DNA of 64,000 bases, taken from assembly GCA_947652115.1 (NCBI GenBank), contig OX393570.1:12511950-12575949 (forward strand), given 5' to 3'. Made by a program: the position numbers and the translations under genes. Below are positions 31,327-43,280 of the stretch, piece after piece. Positions within the stretch are counted from its first letter, which is position 1. Every line of letters begins with the position of its first letter. The DNA is from Blastomussa wellsi (lineage: Eukaryota; Cnidaria; Anthozoa; Scleractinia; Plerogyridae). The notes below the pieces were generated by a model. That model was not told where the DNA came from, searched no databases, and was given only the letters and a program-made list of their open reading frames with translations.

Positions 31327-31977
31327 GAATCACGTTTGGTGTTGCATTCTGCACTGTTCTTTGAGTCTCGGAGTTTTTCATTTTCAGGTAGAAATAGCTT
31401 TGTTAATTAGAACTGGCATTTAGTCACAACAAGCGATAGGTGGGTATGTCTTCGCAACATGCTATGAAGTAATGAGCAGTGTTAAAAAAGAGAGTTTGAA
31501 AGCATTGATATTTTTTAACGATTTGTGGTATGGAATCCCTCAAATATTGCTGCAGACTTTGTAGTGGCAAGTGTAACCGCAAAGTAATCAAATTAGACTT
31601 TTAGGCGTCACACCCAAGTTAGTGACGTACATCAATCCAATGAGGTTTGGGGTTGCATCAAGAAACCAGTCAAATTGCCAATCTTGTCCCCAGAGCGCGC
31701 TTTTCTTGGTGCTGACCAAAAGAAATGTGAGCTCTGGGGACGAGATTGTCAAATTGTTTGATAAAAATGGAATGACATGCGCAGTAAAGTGATTGATTAA
31801 ACTGATTACTGCAGTTTTTACAGATATATTATTCATGGTCGACAGAAAAGTTTCGCCGTGAACTAATTCACTAGTCAAACGTATTTTGCGTTGCGTTCAT
31901 AACTCTCGCACGCATTGCGTGCCTATGTTTTTTTTTGGTGTATGGTAACATGATAATGAATATAAAACAAAGAAAAA

Positions 31978-32831
31978 TACCGTAAACCTCCATGTATAAG
32001 CCATACTTTTTTCACAAAATTGAAGCCAAAAATTAAGACTGCGGCTTATCCACGGATACATCTGTGTTTGGAGTTCTCAAAAACCTAATTAATATTCATA
32101 AAACTTCTTAAGATGTCAAGAAATAAACATAAAAGTAACTGAGAGCGTGTTGCTGTTGTTCATTGACTTTTTCATGAGTGGTGGCTCCTAAAGGAGCCTT
32201 TTGTGTCTTTGAGTGTTTGTTGTCAAATCTTGCTCTCCAAGAGTTATCCCAAGCGATTAATTTTCAGATACAGTTTATATGCGAATGCAGCCATGACACT
32301 ACTGGAAGAAAGATCTGAAAAGAAAATTTCAGGCTTTGAACGGGATCGAGCCTGAAATTTTCTTTTCAGGTCTTTGTTTCAGTAGTGTCATGGCTGCATT
32401 CGTATGTAAATCGTATCTGCTTAGTTGCTACTGTTGGACATAAATTTCTGTCCCAGACTCCTCCCCACATTTAAAGCTTGGCTACTAAGCACCCATTCAT
32501 TTTGTTTCAATGGCGGAGGAATTTCAACGTTATGGCGTGTTTCGAACTGATAATCTTGAATATTCCGATCAAAAGAGCATTTTAAGTTATTGTAAATTCA
32601 AACGAAAAAGAAGGTATGACAAATGAAATTTTTCTTTCTTTAGACTTGATAAATGTGAAAGATGGCATCAACTTCTATGCCGTTGTTTCGAAACCTTGAT
32701 TGTTTGTCCTTGTTTGTTTATGGCAATTCAACTCTACTGAAACTTCAAGCTTTATTGTTTTTACTTCTTTTCCAAAATCAGGGGGGTGCGGCTTATCTAT
32801 GGATGCGGCTTATACATGGGCATTTACAGTA
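31978..32831. mobile_element. 854 bp TIR element of the taccgtattta family
   Basis: Left end taccgtaaacctccatgtat with aagcc; right end ggcttatacatgggcattt with acagta. Both contain the (g)cggcttatc motif just inside. It carries the strong hairpin at 32266-32418. Confidence 0.7.
32266..32418. repeat. 153 bp near-perfect hairpin
   Basis: Arms of about 68 bp: gcagccatgacactactg...gaaaatttcaggct and agcctgaaattttc...cagtagtgtcatggctgc, with a loop of about 17 bp (ttgaacgggatcg). Few mismatches, so formation or correction is recent. Confidence 0.88.
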
Positions 32832-33574
32832 CCATAATTTTATTTTACCAAGGGTGAAATTTAACCATGACATAGTTGTCATTGAAAGTCAAAGAAAAGA
32901 GGAAAAATTAACAGTTAATTGACAGAAAAACATTCATTTAGGACTTTGTACCAGTATTTCATATTCTTTATTTTCTTTCTCTTTCGAAATCTCTCAGTAC
33001 TACTTCATGTACCTTTCACAGAAAGAGCAGGCATTAATGCGTTTAGTGGGCTTTCTCTACAAGTGCACATCTTTTGTTACCACGTTTCTGCGATAAAGTG
33101 ACAACAATCGCTGCTTTCCTTTCACTTAATCACATCTGTCCATTGAAAATGGAAAAAGTCACAAAGGAAAAGAAGTAAAAACAATTTTAGAAGCGAAAAA
33201 TATTACTTGCTTTTCAGTTTTCAAAAAAAGGCTGAGTAGCAGTAGTTTTATTTATAATTGAACATAGTGAAGGCAAAGGCAGCTTTTGTTGGGAAATTCT
33301 TATTATTAAGTTTTAAAAAATCAAGACAACATTACATATTAAATAGAGTTTTGAGAATCTAGCTCTTCAGCCACACCATTGCTTTTGAAGCGAGGAGAAA
33401 ACTGTGGCAAAGATAAAATGAGATCGCCAATTCATTATTCAAATCATGTAAGCTACGGAAAGTATCAACAACTGCCTTGGTTCACTGTAATTTACTAGAA
33501 TTCCTTTATCGGTTTGAATAGTTATTTTACTTGTTCTGTGAAAACTAGGGAGAGCACTGCATAAATTATTGTTA

Positions 33575-33996
33575 TACATTAGACCTTATTCCAAAATAGT
33601 GGCTGATTAATTATTCTTTATAGGCATGTTAAGTGGCCCTTCTTACCTCAAAAAATTAGGTCTGCATACGAGCCTGGTGGCCCATCAAGCTGGAGCTTAT
33701 CCCAGTTTCCTTAGTATGAAGCCAACTAGTAGTATTTCTACTTGGGATGCTAGTCCATTGCAGGGTTACCCTCCCCCCCCCCCCCCCCCAGCATTATTTC
33801 GCTGGTACCCATTTATACACCTGGGTGGATAGAAGTACCGTGAGAGCTAAGTGTCTTGCCCAACCGGAGTCCAGCGCTATAACCATTAGGCCACTGCACC
33901 TCCCACTCTTAATTCAAAATAAGTTTTACTCAGAAATGAGGCTAAAAGGGCCAATTTGTATGTGCATAAATCAGTGGCCATTTTGGAGTAAGGTAT
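33575..33996. mobile_element. MITE of the ccttattccaaaatgg family, with a nested insert
   Basis: Ends ccttattccaaaatagtgg and ggccattttggagtaagg match the compact copy at 49759-49930. About 250 bp of unrelated sequence (ggtggcccatcaagctggag to ggccactgcacc) is inserted in the middle and includes a 17 bp C tract at 33773-33789. Confidence 0.75.
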
Positions 33997-34005
33997 ATAG
34001 TTGTG

Positions 34006-36427
34006 CAGTACCGCTCAGAAATAAGAGAACCATCAAACACATGCAGAGCAAATATTTGCATTGGTTGTGAAATGCAAATGCATTAGTGAAACTTATTAGA
34101 TCAAACTTCAAAACCATTTTTCATAACAAGAGACTTTCACAAAGATGACTCCAGCTATTCATTCATTAAACAAATTGTGAACCGTTCAAACGTTTTAAGC
34201 TGTCTGTCCGAAAAACTCAGGGACAATTCATCTGACAGTGGTGGATAACAGTGATGTGCCATGTTCGAAAGAACTGCCTTGGAAATTTTCGTAGTGCGCA
34301 TTAGAAGGAAGAGAGACTGCCTAATCCGTAACTGTAGAGATTGGGGACAAGAAAAGAAAAAGAATCAAGAAAATCATAATCTGGTCCTTGAAGTCTACCA
34401 TTTTGTAACCAATTTCAGTGGGGCAGCTTATGAAATTTAACCCCGTTTTTGTATCATAACCCGATCATGTGTACAATAGGCGGCCTCGATCGACCCCTCG
34501 GTCAACATGTCGGTCGCGTGTCGGTCGATATGCCTTCGATACTCGATCAAGTATTGATTGATACTCAGTCGATAGTCGACCGATAGGTGACCGAGTATCG
34601 GCCATGTTGGATTTGTGTTGGTCGAAATGTCAGTTGACGTATCGGTCGCGGTCGATACATCGACCGATGTCCCGTCCAGCAATGTGTCGAGTATCGACAC
34701 AAGTATCGGTGGAATATAGCATCGATGGAGTATTGGTAAAGTTTATGCATTCTTCACCTTTGTAGCTAGTTACCCTGACTGGGCATTTTGTCCTCAACTT
34801 TGTTTTAAATTACATTTTACAATGTAAACATGTACAAACAGAAGATCTTGAAGGCTGTTTTCTTATATCCACATGCAGACCCTCTATAAAGGGGAATGAC
34901 TTGCAGAGTGATGAATAATTAGCAACTTTTTTGTGTCGTTTTTTATTATAAAGAATTCAAATTACAATAAAAAATAATTTTTCTGACGCCTTTTATCCGC
35001 AACATTTTGACCAACATGACATATCAGGGTCGGGAGACATTTGACAATTGACTGCTACTCTTCCGACTCTCGCCCACAGTCGATGCAATATTGTTGCATA
35101 TCGGTAGAGTATCGGTAAAGTATCGACTGATTGTCGGTTAAGTATCGATAAAGTAGTGACATACTGTGGCGGAGTGTTGGCAAGGAAGCGACCGACTGTT
35201 GGTCACAAATGGGGGTACTCGAAGTATACATGGCGGGGGGTCTGACGGAGCTTCATATTGCAAACCTAAAAAAATACACAAGCCTGAAATTTTAGACCCA
35301 AAAAAATACCTGGCATCAAAATTTCCAACCCCAAAAAATATACAAGTCACTGAAAAAAGTCCGAATGAATATTTTTCTGATCCACTGATAGGAAAGAAAA
35401 CCCGAAACGAAAAGTTCCCTCATAGATAAGACCCAAAAAAATATGTGACAGATCCTTGACCCAAAAAAATACTGAGCGTGTAAATTTTCAACCCCAAGAA
35501 ATACGTCGGACCCCGATAGTCAGTTGACAATCGACCGATGTGTTGACTGAGGGGTCGATTGAGGCCTAGTGTACACATGATCCTCATAACCAATGTTTAA
35601 CCCAGTTAAATTATTCAAAAATTTTAACCAGGTTTCTGAAAAATAAACCCAGTTAACTCTCTTATTGTGGCCGCAACCAATGTCTCAAACTTTAAATACA
35701 TGTAATAATGCCATTTCAAAGGTCACTGTCGTTGTTTACTTTTTCTCCCCCTGAATTCTCATTCAGTGACATGCTGAAAAAGGTATGTTGAAAACTTAAA
35801 TAGCAACTTTCCTCAATTTGAATGTATTTCTCATTCATGAATAGGTGTGAAAGAAGGCAAATTAGATTGACATTTTAAGTATTCAAAACGTTTTTATGAC
35901 AAGTGTGAGAAGCCTGCCTTTGAGTCGTTATCAAATAACCTGTGATCATCCTAGGGTCGTAGGGCATGACCCTAAGTTAACAAAGGGCAGAAAAGACTAG
36001 AACTTCGGAGGTGACAAAATGAATTTAAAACTTGAAGCCAATTGAGGAATTGGAGGGTAGGTGCCATAGGTAGTGTTCACAACACTGAAGAACCAGTGTG
36101 TGGAATGAATACTTACCAAAGACTGTGGGAGGGAAAGGAGGGAATCAAAGCGAGCAAGCTAGCAGGCAAATGAAGCAAAGCACATGGCAGTGCCCCTGCA
36201 AACCTCCCTGGAACCCCCCACATAATATTAATGCAGCCGCTGCATTGGCTTAGTTTTAACCTTGCCTAAATTCCATTTAGCCTCATTAAAATAGGCTAAA
36301 CATGTTGATGAGAAACATGTTTCCAAATGTGTTGGCAAAAACACAAACGCGTTTACAATGCATTTAAAACGTGTTGGCTCTGCGTTTAAAACATGTTTGA
36401 TGGTTTGCTTATCTCTGAGCGGTACTG
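34006..36427. mobile_element. 2.4 kb TIR element, host of a nested hAT-like element
   Basis: Left end CAGTACCGCTCAGAAATAAG followed by agaaccatcaaacac; right end is the inverse (tgatggtttgcttatctctg then AGCGGTACTG). The same terminus occurs at about 63747-63775, probably the edge of another copy. No coding sequence is recognised. No target duplication is clear. Confidence 0.75.
34462..35583. mobile_element. 1.1 kb hAT-like element with perfect 8 bp TSD
   Basis: Flanked on both sides by TCATAACC (34454-34461 and 35584-35591). Inverted ends GATCATGTGTACA followed by nearly the same CCTCnATCGACCCCTC. The subterminal parts are dense in cgat/tcggt repeats. The middle (35200-35515) has repeated acccaaaaaaatac units. 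An 8 bp TSD points to hAT; no transposase is encoded. Confidence 0.88.
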
Positions 36428-36563
36428 TACTGATGTGACACTTATTATTGACTACTTACCCAACTGTTTGTGTAATGAGACAAAAACCTATCAAAGTGGG
36501 AAGACATATTGTAGTAGTGTGGTTTTCTGTTATGATTCTGAATTGTTCTGTTTTCTTTTCTAG

Positions 36564-36629
36564 GAATATAAGCACTCAAAACAAAATCGCAAAAAGATGC
36601 TGAAAAATCTTGAAAAAGAAAAATGCAAG
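36564..36629 (+). CDS. SMC4: SMC4 exon D
   Basis: This 66 bp exon lies between ttttcttttctag and gtacag and is in phase 0 at both ends. It encodes EYKHSKQNRKKMLKNLEKEK plus CK, matching the Lys/Glu-rich segment that follows RE(K/Y)KH in SMC4. A Gypsy-type LTR remnant begins within about 10 bp of its donor site, so the donor is at the very edge of mobile DNA. Confidence 0.88.
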
Positions 36630-36632
36630 GTA

Positions 36633-38612
36633 CAGTCTTGAAATTTACTTCCGGTTACCAGCGGTGTATACACTTCCGGTTGTGCTTACTAATTAGTTTT
36701 TTCATACATTGCGAATTGTGTAGTGATTCCCTTATGTTGATCTAGTTAAAGAATCAGTTATCTTCGCAACTTCGTCTCTGTCTTTTAGCAGCTTGTAGCC
36801 ATCGCATGGTGTCAGAAGTAAACTAAAACCCTGAAGAACATGGCTTTAAGCAGCTTAGAATGCCTGTTACTGCAATGGGAAGTTGACAACCGAAAGAAAA
36901 CTGGCGTCGTTTCAAGCAATACGTTGAGCTGATGTTTGCAGGACCCCTTAAATCAAGAAACGAATCAGAAAAGTGCAGCTACAGGTATTTGCTAATTTGG
37001 GTCGGTCAGAAAGAAAGAGGCATTTACAACACATGGACTGACATCTCTGAAGATGACCGCCAGAAGCTGAAAAGATACTACGATTGTTGTGAGAATCATG
37101 TACGTCCTAAAGCAAACCCAGTATTTGCAAGATTCAAATTAACAGTTGAACCCAAGACACCTTGGAAACAGCAGAGAAATTCATTACATGGCACCTGAGA
37201 ATGCAGATGGCAACAAGATAAAGAGAAAGGAGCACATGATACCCAACACCAGAACTATCCTATACCCTATCAGCCACCTTCCAAACCTCCCAAGAAAACA
37301 AAAGCATGCAGAAACTGTGGTCGCCCCCCACGATGCGTATGCCAGGTGCCCAGCATGTGGTCAGGCATGTCTCTATTGTAAGAAGCTACGGTCACTTTGC
37401 AGTGGTCTGTCAGTCAAAACCCAGCAAACAAAAGATTCATGCTGTGGAAAGTTCAGAGAGCGCTGTTGCTGCATTCCCCTTTGAAGATATCTTCTTTGAG
37501 TCTATCACCATCGCAAATCTAACACACACAGGCCCAAAGTCTAGTAGAGACAAAGTATTCATGTCAATTCAAGTAAGTCTACCCCAAAGTTCCGATAGGA
37601 AGACCATGCTAATTAAGGCCAAGCTTGACACAGTTGCCTAAAGCAACATACTCCCCCGTGCGGATTTACCTTGAGATGTTCTCACACCAAATTGTCAGAA
37701 ATGGGAAAGTCAAACCCACTGCTCTGTCACCCTCAAATGTTGTGCTCACAGCATATGGAGGTTCATGGATCAACCATCATGGCGTAGTCACTATCCCCTG
37801 CTCTTTCAGAGGTGAGAACTCCACTGCATGATTCTATGTCACTGACACCCCAGGTCCAGCAATTCTAGGCTCGCCAACCTACGCTGCTCTGAATATGTTG
37901 AGGTTCAACTGCACTATACAGACACATCACCAGCAGTGCATCTGGTGCACAAACAATCAACAACTCCCCAGAGCAGCCAAAGGAGACCTCCCCAATCAAG
38001 GGTAAACAAGATTTGATTGTTCAGCACCCCAAGTGTTTTAATGGCATCCAAAAATTTCAAGGAGAATGCCATGTTACACTAAATCTCAGCATCCCACCAT
38101 TGGTCCAACTACCTCAATACGTGCCAATCAGTCTCCGGGGCGACACAGAGAATGAATTGGGTGATATGGTTAAAGGATCTATGTCACAATTTTTGCATTT
38201 TGAAAAATTTAGCCTAAATTTTTCAAATTTTAGTGTTTTTTTCCTTGTTAAACTATTAGTTTTAGGTTTCCTATGTTTTACGGGTAATCTGGTTCATTGC
38301 AAAAAATAACTCAAAATATTGTGACGTAGCTCCTTTAAGAACGACATCGTCACTAAAACTGAAGAAGTTGAACCCACATCATGGGTTAACAGCCTGGTCT
38401 ACCGGCAGAAACAAAATGGTAGATTGAGGCTCTGCCTGGACCCCAAGGACCTCAACGCAGCCATTCAAAGAGAGCATCACTTTACCCCTACCCTAGAAGA
38501 CATCATGCCAAAGTTGACAGGGCCTACAGTCTTCTCTATTGGAGACGCAAAATGAATAAAAGAATCAGTTGTCTTTGCCTCTGTCTAGTTTATTTTAGCA
38601 GTTCACAGCCAT
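36633..38612 (+). mobile_element. Gypsy-type LTR retrotransposon remnant
   Basis: Starts just after the SMC4 exon D donor. LTR-like segments end agcagcttgtagccatcgca (36806) and agcagttcacagccatcgca (38612). A primer-binding-like TGGTGTCAGAAG follows the first. Then come gag-like pieces (YRYLLIWVGQKERGIYNTW), a zinc knuckle (CPACGQACLYCKK, then HFAVVC in another frame), a protease-to-RT linker region and the start of reverse transcriptase (WVNSLVYRQKQNGRLRLCLD, then PKDLNAAIQREHHFTPTLED). The element then jumps straight to the right LTR, so most of pol is deleted. Several frameshifts and stops are present. Confidence 0.85.
38170..38338. mobile_element. 169 bp TTAA MITE nested in the Gypsy remnant
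   Basis: TTAA at both ends and inverted termini AGGATCTATGTCACAAT / ATTGTGACGTAGCTCCT. It splits the pol frame between GDMV and NDIVTKTEEVEPTSW. Removing it would rejoin the flanking frame, so it inserted after the Gypsy copy. Confidence 0.85.
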
Positions 38613-40010
38613 CGCAATAACCAGACTTCTCTTCAAAGTTCAGGCTTAAAATTTGGCATGGAAAGTACTTAGCATACTGTCTGCATACTTTTGAAATCTA
38701 AAGAGAAATGTTAAACAGATTTTTGGTCATACTGTAGTAGCACTATGGGAAAGATAGAGATATATAGATGGTCTTTAGATTACTTCATGGTTGTTGAGCG
38801 CGTACGATTTTTATGCACGAGTTGTGAAGAATCACATATGAACAAGTGAGCACAGTGAATGGGTGAGTTTGCGATTCTTCACAACAAGTGAATTAAAATC
38901 ATATAAGCGAACTAACTGTGAAGTAATTTGTTTATTATATGTGTACTGAGATATTACAGATGTTTATAACTTTGAATCGCAGTCAAGTGACCACAAAAGA
39001 CAAAGAAGTCGCAAAGTCAATATCACTTTTATTTAGACACACTTACTGAATACGAGACGAACTGTACTTTAAAATAGTTCATTTCAAGAAAAAATGTATT
39101 GCATTGCCTGCTCAAAAAAAATTAGGCTTACGTTTGACATTTGAAGAGTATCTGCAAGTATTTGGCTGGTGTAAGATTACAAAGTGTTTTCTACTCTGAA
39201 TCAGAATCAACTACTTTTAGTCTTTTGTACCTCTTTGTGGACTTTATCTCAGTTTCTGGAGTGGCCAAGGTCGGCAATTGCTGATAGAGATGTTGAGTTG
39301 ACCACCTTGAATAACAGTACCTAGAAAGAGCAGCATTGCTTGCTGGCCATGTTGATAATCTGTGATCAAACTGGCTGGATAAACAGTGGTCGAAGAGCAT
39401 TCAGAAATTCATTTCCTCGTTCTTCAGCGTAAGAAATTCCTTGAGTAAAGCAACAATCTGTTGAGTTTTGTTTTTTGTATTCTCGTTTCCTTGGTCCTCA
39501 ATAAATTGTTCAACTCAACTGTGAATATCTGCAAACCTTAAAGCCATGATTTCGGCTCCGCAAGCAGCAAATGTTGTGAACATTCACTTTCATCCACTTT
39601 GGCAGGCCACCTAAAAAGGTGGGAAAACCTGTAGAATTTTTTTCACTAGTGAAATTTTCATATGCGGCCTGTGATTGGTCATACAATATTTTTCACTAGT
39701 TAGAAAAATCGTATAACCAATCACATTGTTTCTAGTCTTTGGCATATCATTTTTATTTCACAGCTTTGTTTAGAGTAAATATCAGTACTCGTATAATATC
39801 GGCCATAAACAGTCTTAAAACGGTCTTCAAGACAAGACAATGTACATTTTCAGATTTTTTTGTAACATCATCCATCGTCAGTGATACAAGAATGACAAAA
39901 AGTGAAATTGTGCAATAAATAGTATAACAAAGTGAAATGAAAACAAGCGTAATTAACGATTAAGGGGCGAAACAGAAGAAAGTGAAAATGTACTGAAAAA
40001 AAAAACATGA
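38613..40010. other. Non-coding intron stretch
   Basis: AT-rich. A short inverted pair (cactagtgaaattttcatat...tgtgattggtcata and inverse) lies at about 39640-39730. I see no gene. Confidence 0.5.
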
Positions 40011-40250
40011 TTAACCCATTGACTCTTGGCAATTTTTGCCAAAATGCATTTTTTAGACATATTTTGAACATTTTCTAGTCAGTTATAGGCTAAATCTGCT
40101 TCAAATCTCTCTGAAATGCATTTGCAAATTAGACATGCCAGGTTTTTCACTAGCTTCACATTTAACAACATTTTAGCTCAGGCTTGCACACAAATCAAAA
40201 TTTCGAGATGGCTTTTGGACGAGAAAGTGACCCACCTCTTTAGGCTTTTC
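40011..40250. mobile_element. TTAA-target MITE, inverted and truncated copy
   Basis: One end, TTAACCCATTGACTC, is followed by the reverse of the family's right half (cagttataggctaaatct, ggacgagaaagtgac). The similarity ends near 40250, where the LINE remnant begins. The other terminus is missing. Confidence 0.75.
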
Positions 40251-42603
40251 GTTTTCAACTCAACACCCTGTTCCACCGGGTTGTAGTCAAATCATTCTCC
40301 GGAGCCACTTGTGGGGATATGAAACGCTATCTTCAACCAACCATAGAGAGAGATCTACAAAAATCACCCTGCACATAGGAGCGAATGACCTCAAGGATCA
40401 AGATCCTTACACAGTCGCTGATCACATTGTAGACTTGGCGAGGAAAATCGAGTGGTGTCTAGATCGGATGATGTTTCAAACAAATCCTTAAAAGCTACCA
40501 ACTTGAAACTCTACAAGTTTTGTACCCAGAACGGATGGCAACTTGTACAACACAATAACATTTCCAATAATGGTTTAATTAAGAGTGGGCTTCACCATAA
40601 AGAGAGAGTTAATAATATTATGTTTAACAATTTTGTTAAGTGTCTTAGTGCTCATAGGTCAGCTTGATTCTCATGCCTACCTATAGCTCCTGTTCAATCA
40701 AGTGGGGATCATTCTGTGTGCCCTTCAGTATCAGCCATTTCTCATGCTCTAGTGCCTACCAAGTTGCTCACAGTCAACATCAGTTGTAAATTATCAGCAA
40801 ACTTGAGTATGAAATCTGTGTCTTCCGTGACTGATCCTCCGCCACCTTTGGGATACCAAACACTACAGGTTTCAAGATAGCAACACTTAACATTGCCAGC
40901 CTACCAAAACACATTGAGGAACTAAGAAACTATATGGCCTCTAAACCAGTTGATATCTTAGTCATAAATGAAACGCGGTTAGATTGCTTATTCCCAAACA
41001 CTGCTTTAAGTATACCTGGTTATTCTTTTGAAAGAATAGACCGTAATAGGAATGGTGGAGGAGTAGCACTTTATATTAGGAATTCTATCAACTATGAAAA
41101 CATCCAAATATAATTACTGTATTTATTCGATTAAGTGCCGAACCTCGAATAAGCGACCTCCCCACCACCCAAAAAAATAATTTTGAGCGCCCAACCTCGA
41201 ATAAGCATCCCCCCTCCCATCCCCCAAAACATAAGTATGGTAAATAAAGTTTACAAAAGCAAAACGGGTATTGATTATTACGGTATTTCTTTAATGGCTC
41301 ACAATCTATAATTTCATTGTCTGAAAAATCTATGAGAATGTTGGTACTTTGTACGGTACTTTGTGTTAAAGTGATTAAGCCTAAAGCCAAACACTTTATC
41401 GTTGGTACATGGTATAGACTCCCTGGGTCAACCAACGAGATAATGCATGCTTTTGAGTCTACCTTGAGAGACTAGAACAGTATGATTTAGAAATAAATAA
41501 CCTTGGGGATTTTAACTGTGATATCGCAGTTTCTTGACATATGTAATCTATATCAATTTGATCAGCTAATCCAAAGTCCCATGCAAATTACTGCTAGTAC
41601 TACGATTGATTTGCTCAAAACCAATAATCCAGGTAAATTTTCACCTGCTGGTGTGTCTCATGTTGGCATTAGTGATCATTCACTTATTTATGCCATAAGC
41701 AAATTATGCATTCCAACTCACTCCTCAAATATTATTTTTAGTAGGCAATTTAAATCCACTTGTTTTAGGCAAGACTTAAGCATGGCACCATGGCACACTG
41801 TAACTTGCCTTAATGATCCAAATTTGCTTGGACTGTCTGGAGAGACCTGTTTCTCTGTGTCTCAAATATTCATGCACCTTATCGACAAAGGAAAGTCAAA
41901 AGTATTCCTGCCACATGGCTTAACTCGTGTTTGAAAGAGGCAAGTTCAAAAAAGTTGCCTGCAGACTAGGAACAGGTGAAAGCACGTTGAGGTATGAATC
42001 TGTTAAAAACCAAGTGAATGAAGAGATGAAACTGGCTAAATCAACTTATTATAATGCATATTTCACAGCAAATCAAGGAAATATTAAGAACTCTTGGAAA
42101 GGAATAAATCTTATCATGGCCAAAACACCAGAGACAGCTAAAATCAAAGCTCACAAATTGGGGACGTTACTTATGTCTTAAATAATCATTTCTCAAATGT
42201 TGGACCATCACTTGCCGGCAAAATTCCTTCATCAAATATTGGCTTTAGCGATTATGTCCATCCTGTATCACGCACCTTTACATTGACAGTGATGACGAAC
42301 GGTACTGGAGCAATTACTTTCTGTTTCTTTGAAACAGAGCTGGTATTACTTTGTTTTATATGGCAAAATGAAAACCGGAACTTGGCAACTTGCTCGAGCA
42401 AATTTGAATTGAAAGTTGCAAGTTAGTTAGATCAAACTGTCAATCAATATTGAAAAATTGCACTGCAACATTGCAGAGTTCCCATCAAAAGAACATTTGA
42501 CTGTAATTTGTTAAGGAATTTATTGTTGTTTAAAACATGGCTTGATGGAAGAGCATGTAAATGGATTGATACCATTTATAAATAAAGTTTTACTACTACT
42601 ACA
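40251..42603 (+). pseudogene. LINE (L2/CR1-like) remnant: esterase, endonuclease, no RT
   Basis: Pieces in order: an SGNH/GDSL-type segment with GANDLKDQDPYTVADHIVDL at about 40380-40440 and FCTQNGWQLVQHNNISNNGL at about 40520-40580. Then an EEP endonuclease start (ATLNIASLPKHIEELRNYM, then VINETRLD and GGGVALYIRNSINYENIQ) at about 40880-41110. Endonuclease parts resume after a MITE (HFIVGTWYRLPGS; GVSHVGISDHSLIYAISK with the SDH motif). A linker before RT follows (VNEEMKLAKSTYYNAYF). The RT itself is missing. The 3' end is a (TAC)n tail near 42590-42602, as in many non-LTR elements. Confidence 0.82.
41115..41285. mobile_element. Short taccgtattta-family element inside the LINE endonuclease
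   Basis: Left end tactgtatttattcgatta; right end attgattattacggta. The interior repeats aacctcgaataagc twice. It interrupts the endonuclease frame just after NYENIQI. Confidence 0.65.
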
Positions 42604-43087
42604 TCATTCTTTTAACACCTATAGGGTAATTAAAATTGTCCCTCAGAAGAACATTTTTAAATTCTTGACTCTCCTTCCACTAGCTTCCACTTAAAAATCA
42701 AGGAAGCCTTGCACATCCTTTGGGAACAGCCTTCTGTAAATTCACAAGTTAATTTATTTCTTTCATAGTCTTTTTCAGTACAAAATAATATTTTCACTTT
42801 AATCATTAATTATGCTTGTTTTTATCTCACTTTGTTATACTATTTTATTGAAACATGTTTTTAAAATCTGAAAATATACTTGAAAAGTTTTGTGTGGTTT
42901 AACAGAACTTTAATTTATTTTTCTTTGTACAGTGTAATCACTAAAAGTTTTTAGCTAATGGCACTTCACTCAAGTGTTCAGGAAAAACTGAACAAAATTT
43001 TCAAAAATGTTTGAAAAGTTGTAAAGTAGCATAACTATTGTAAGCTAAGTTGTTATTAAAATTCACTGTGTACAATGTTTTATGCAG
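42604..43087. other. Non-coding intron end before SMC4 exon E
   Basis: AT-rich sequence with no recognised element; it contains the branch/acceptor region of exon E. Confidence 0.5.
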
Positions 43088-43165
43088 TTGGAAGAACTTC
43101 AGAATGTTCCTGAGAAAAGTAAAAACGAGTTGCAACAGTTAGAGGAAAAGAAAAGTGATTTGGAG
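43088..43165 (+). CDS. SMC4: SMC4 exon E
   Basis: The exon follows ..gttttatgcag and precedes gtaata, with phase 0 at both ends. It encodes LEELQNVPEKSKNELQQLEE then KKSDLE. The short break with a proline (NVPEKS) corresponds to the position where SMC4 proteins carry a similar proline-containing break in the arm (SIPAKS in the human protein as I recall it). This helps fix the register of the alignment. Confidence 0.9.
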
Positions 43166-43280
43166 GTAATATACTGCTTTGAGATATTTACTCTAAGTAG
43201 TCAACGATCAATAGGTTTATTGTTGGCTGTTGTTCCAGTAGCAATACAGTATTTTAGAGTGCTTGAAAGCGTCAAAGTCC

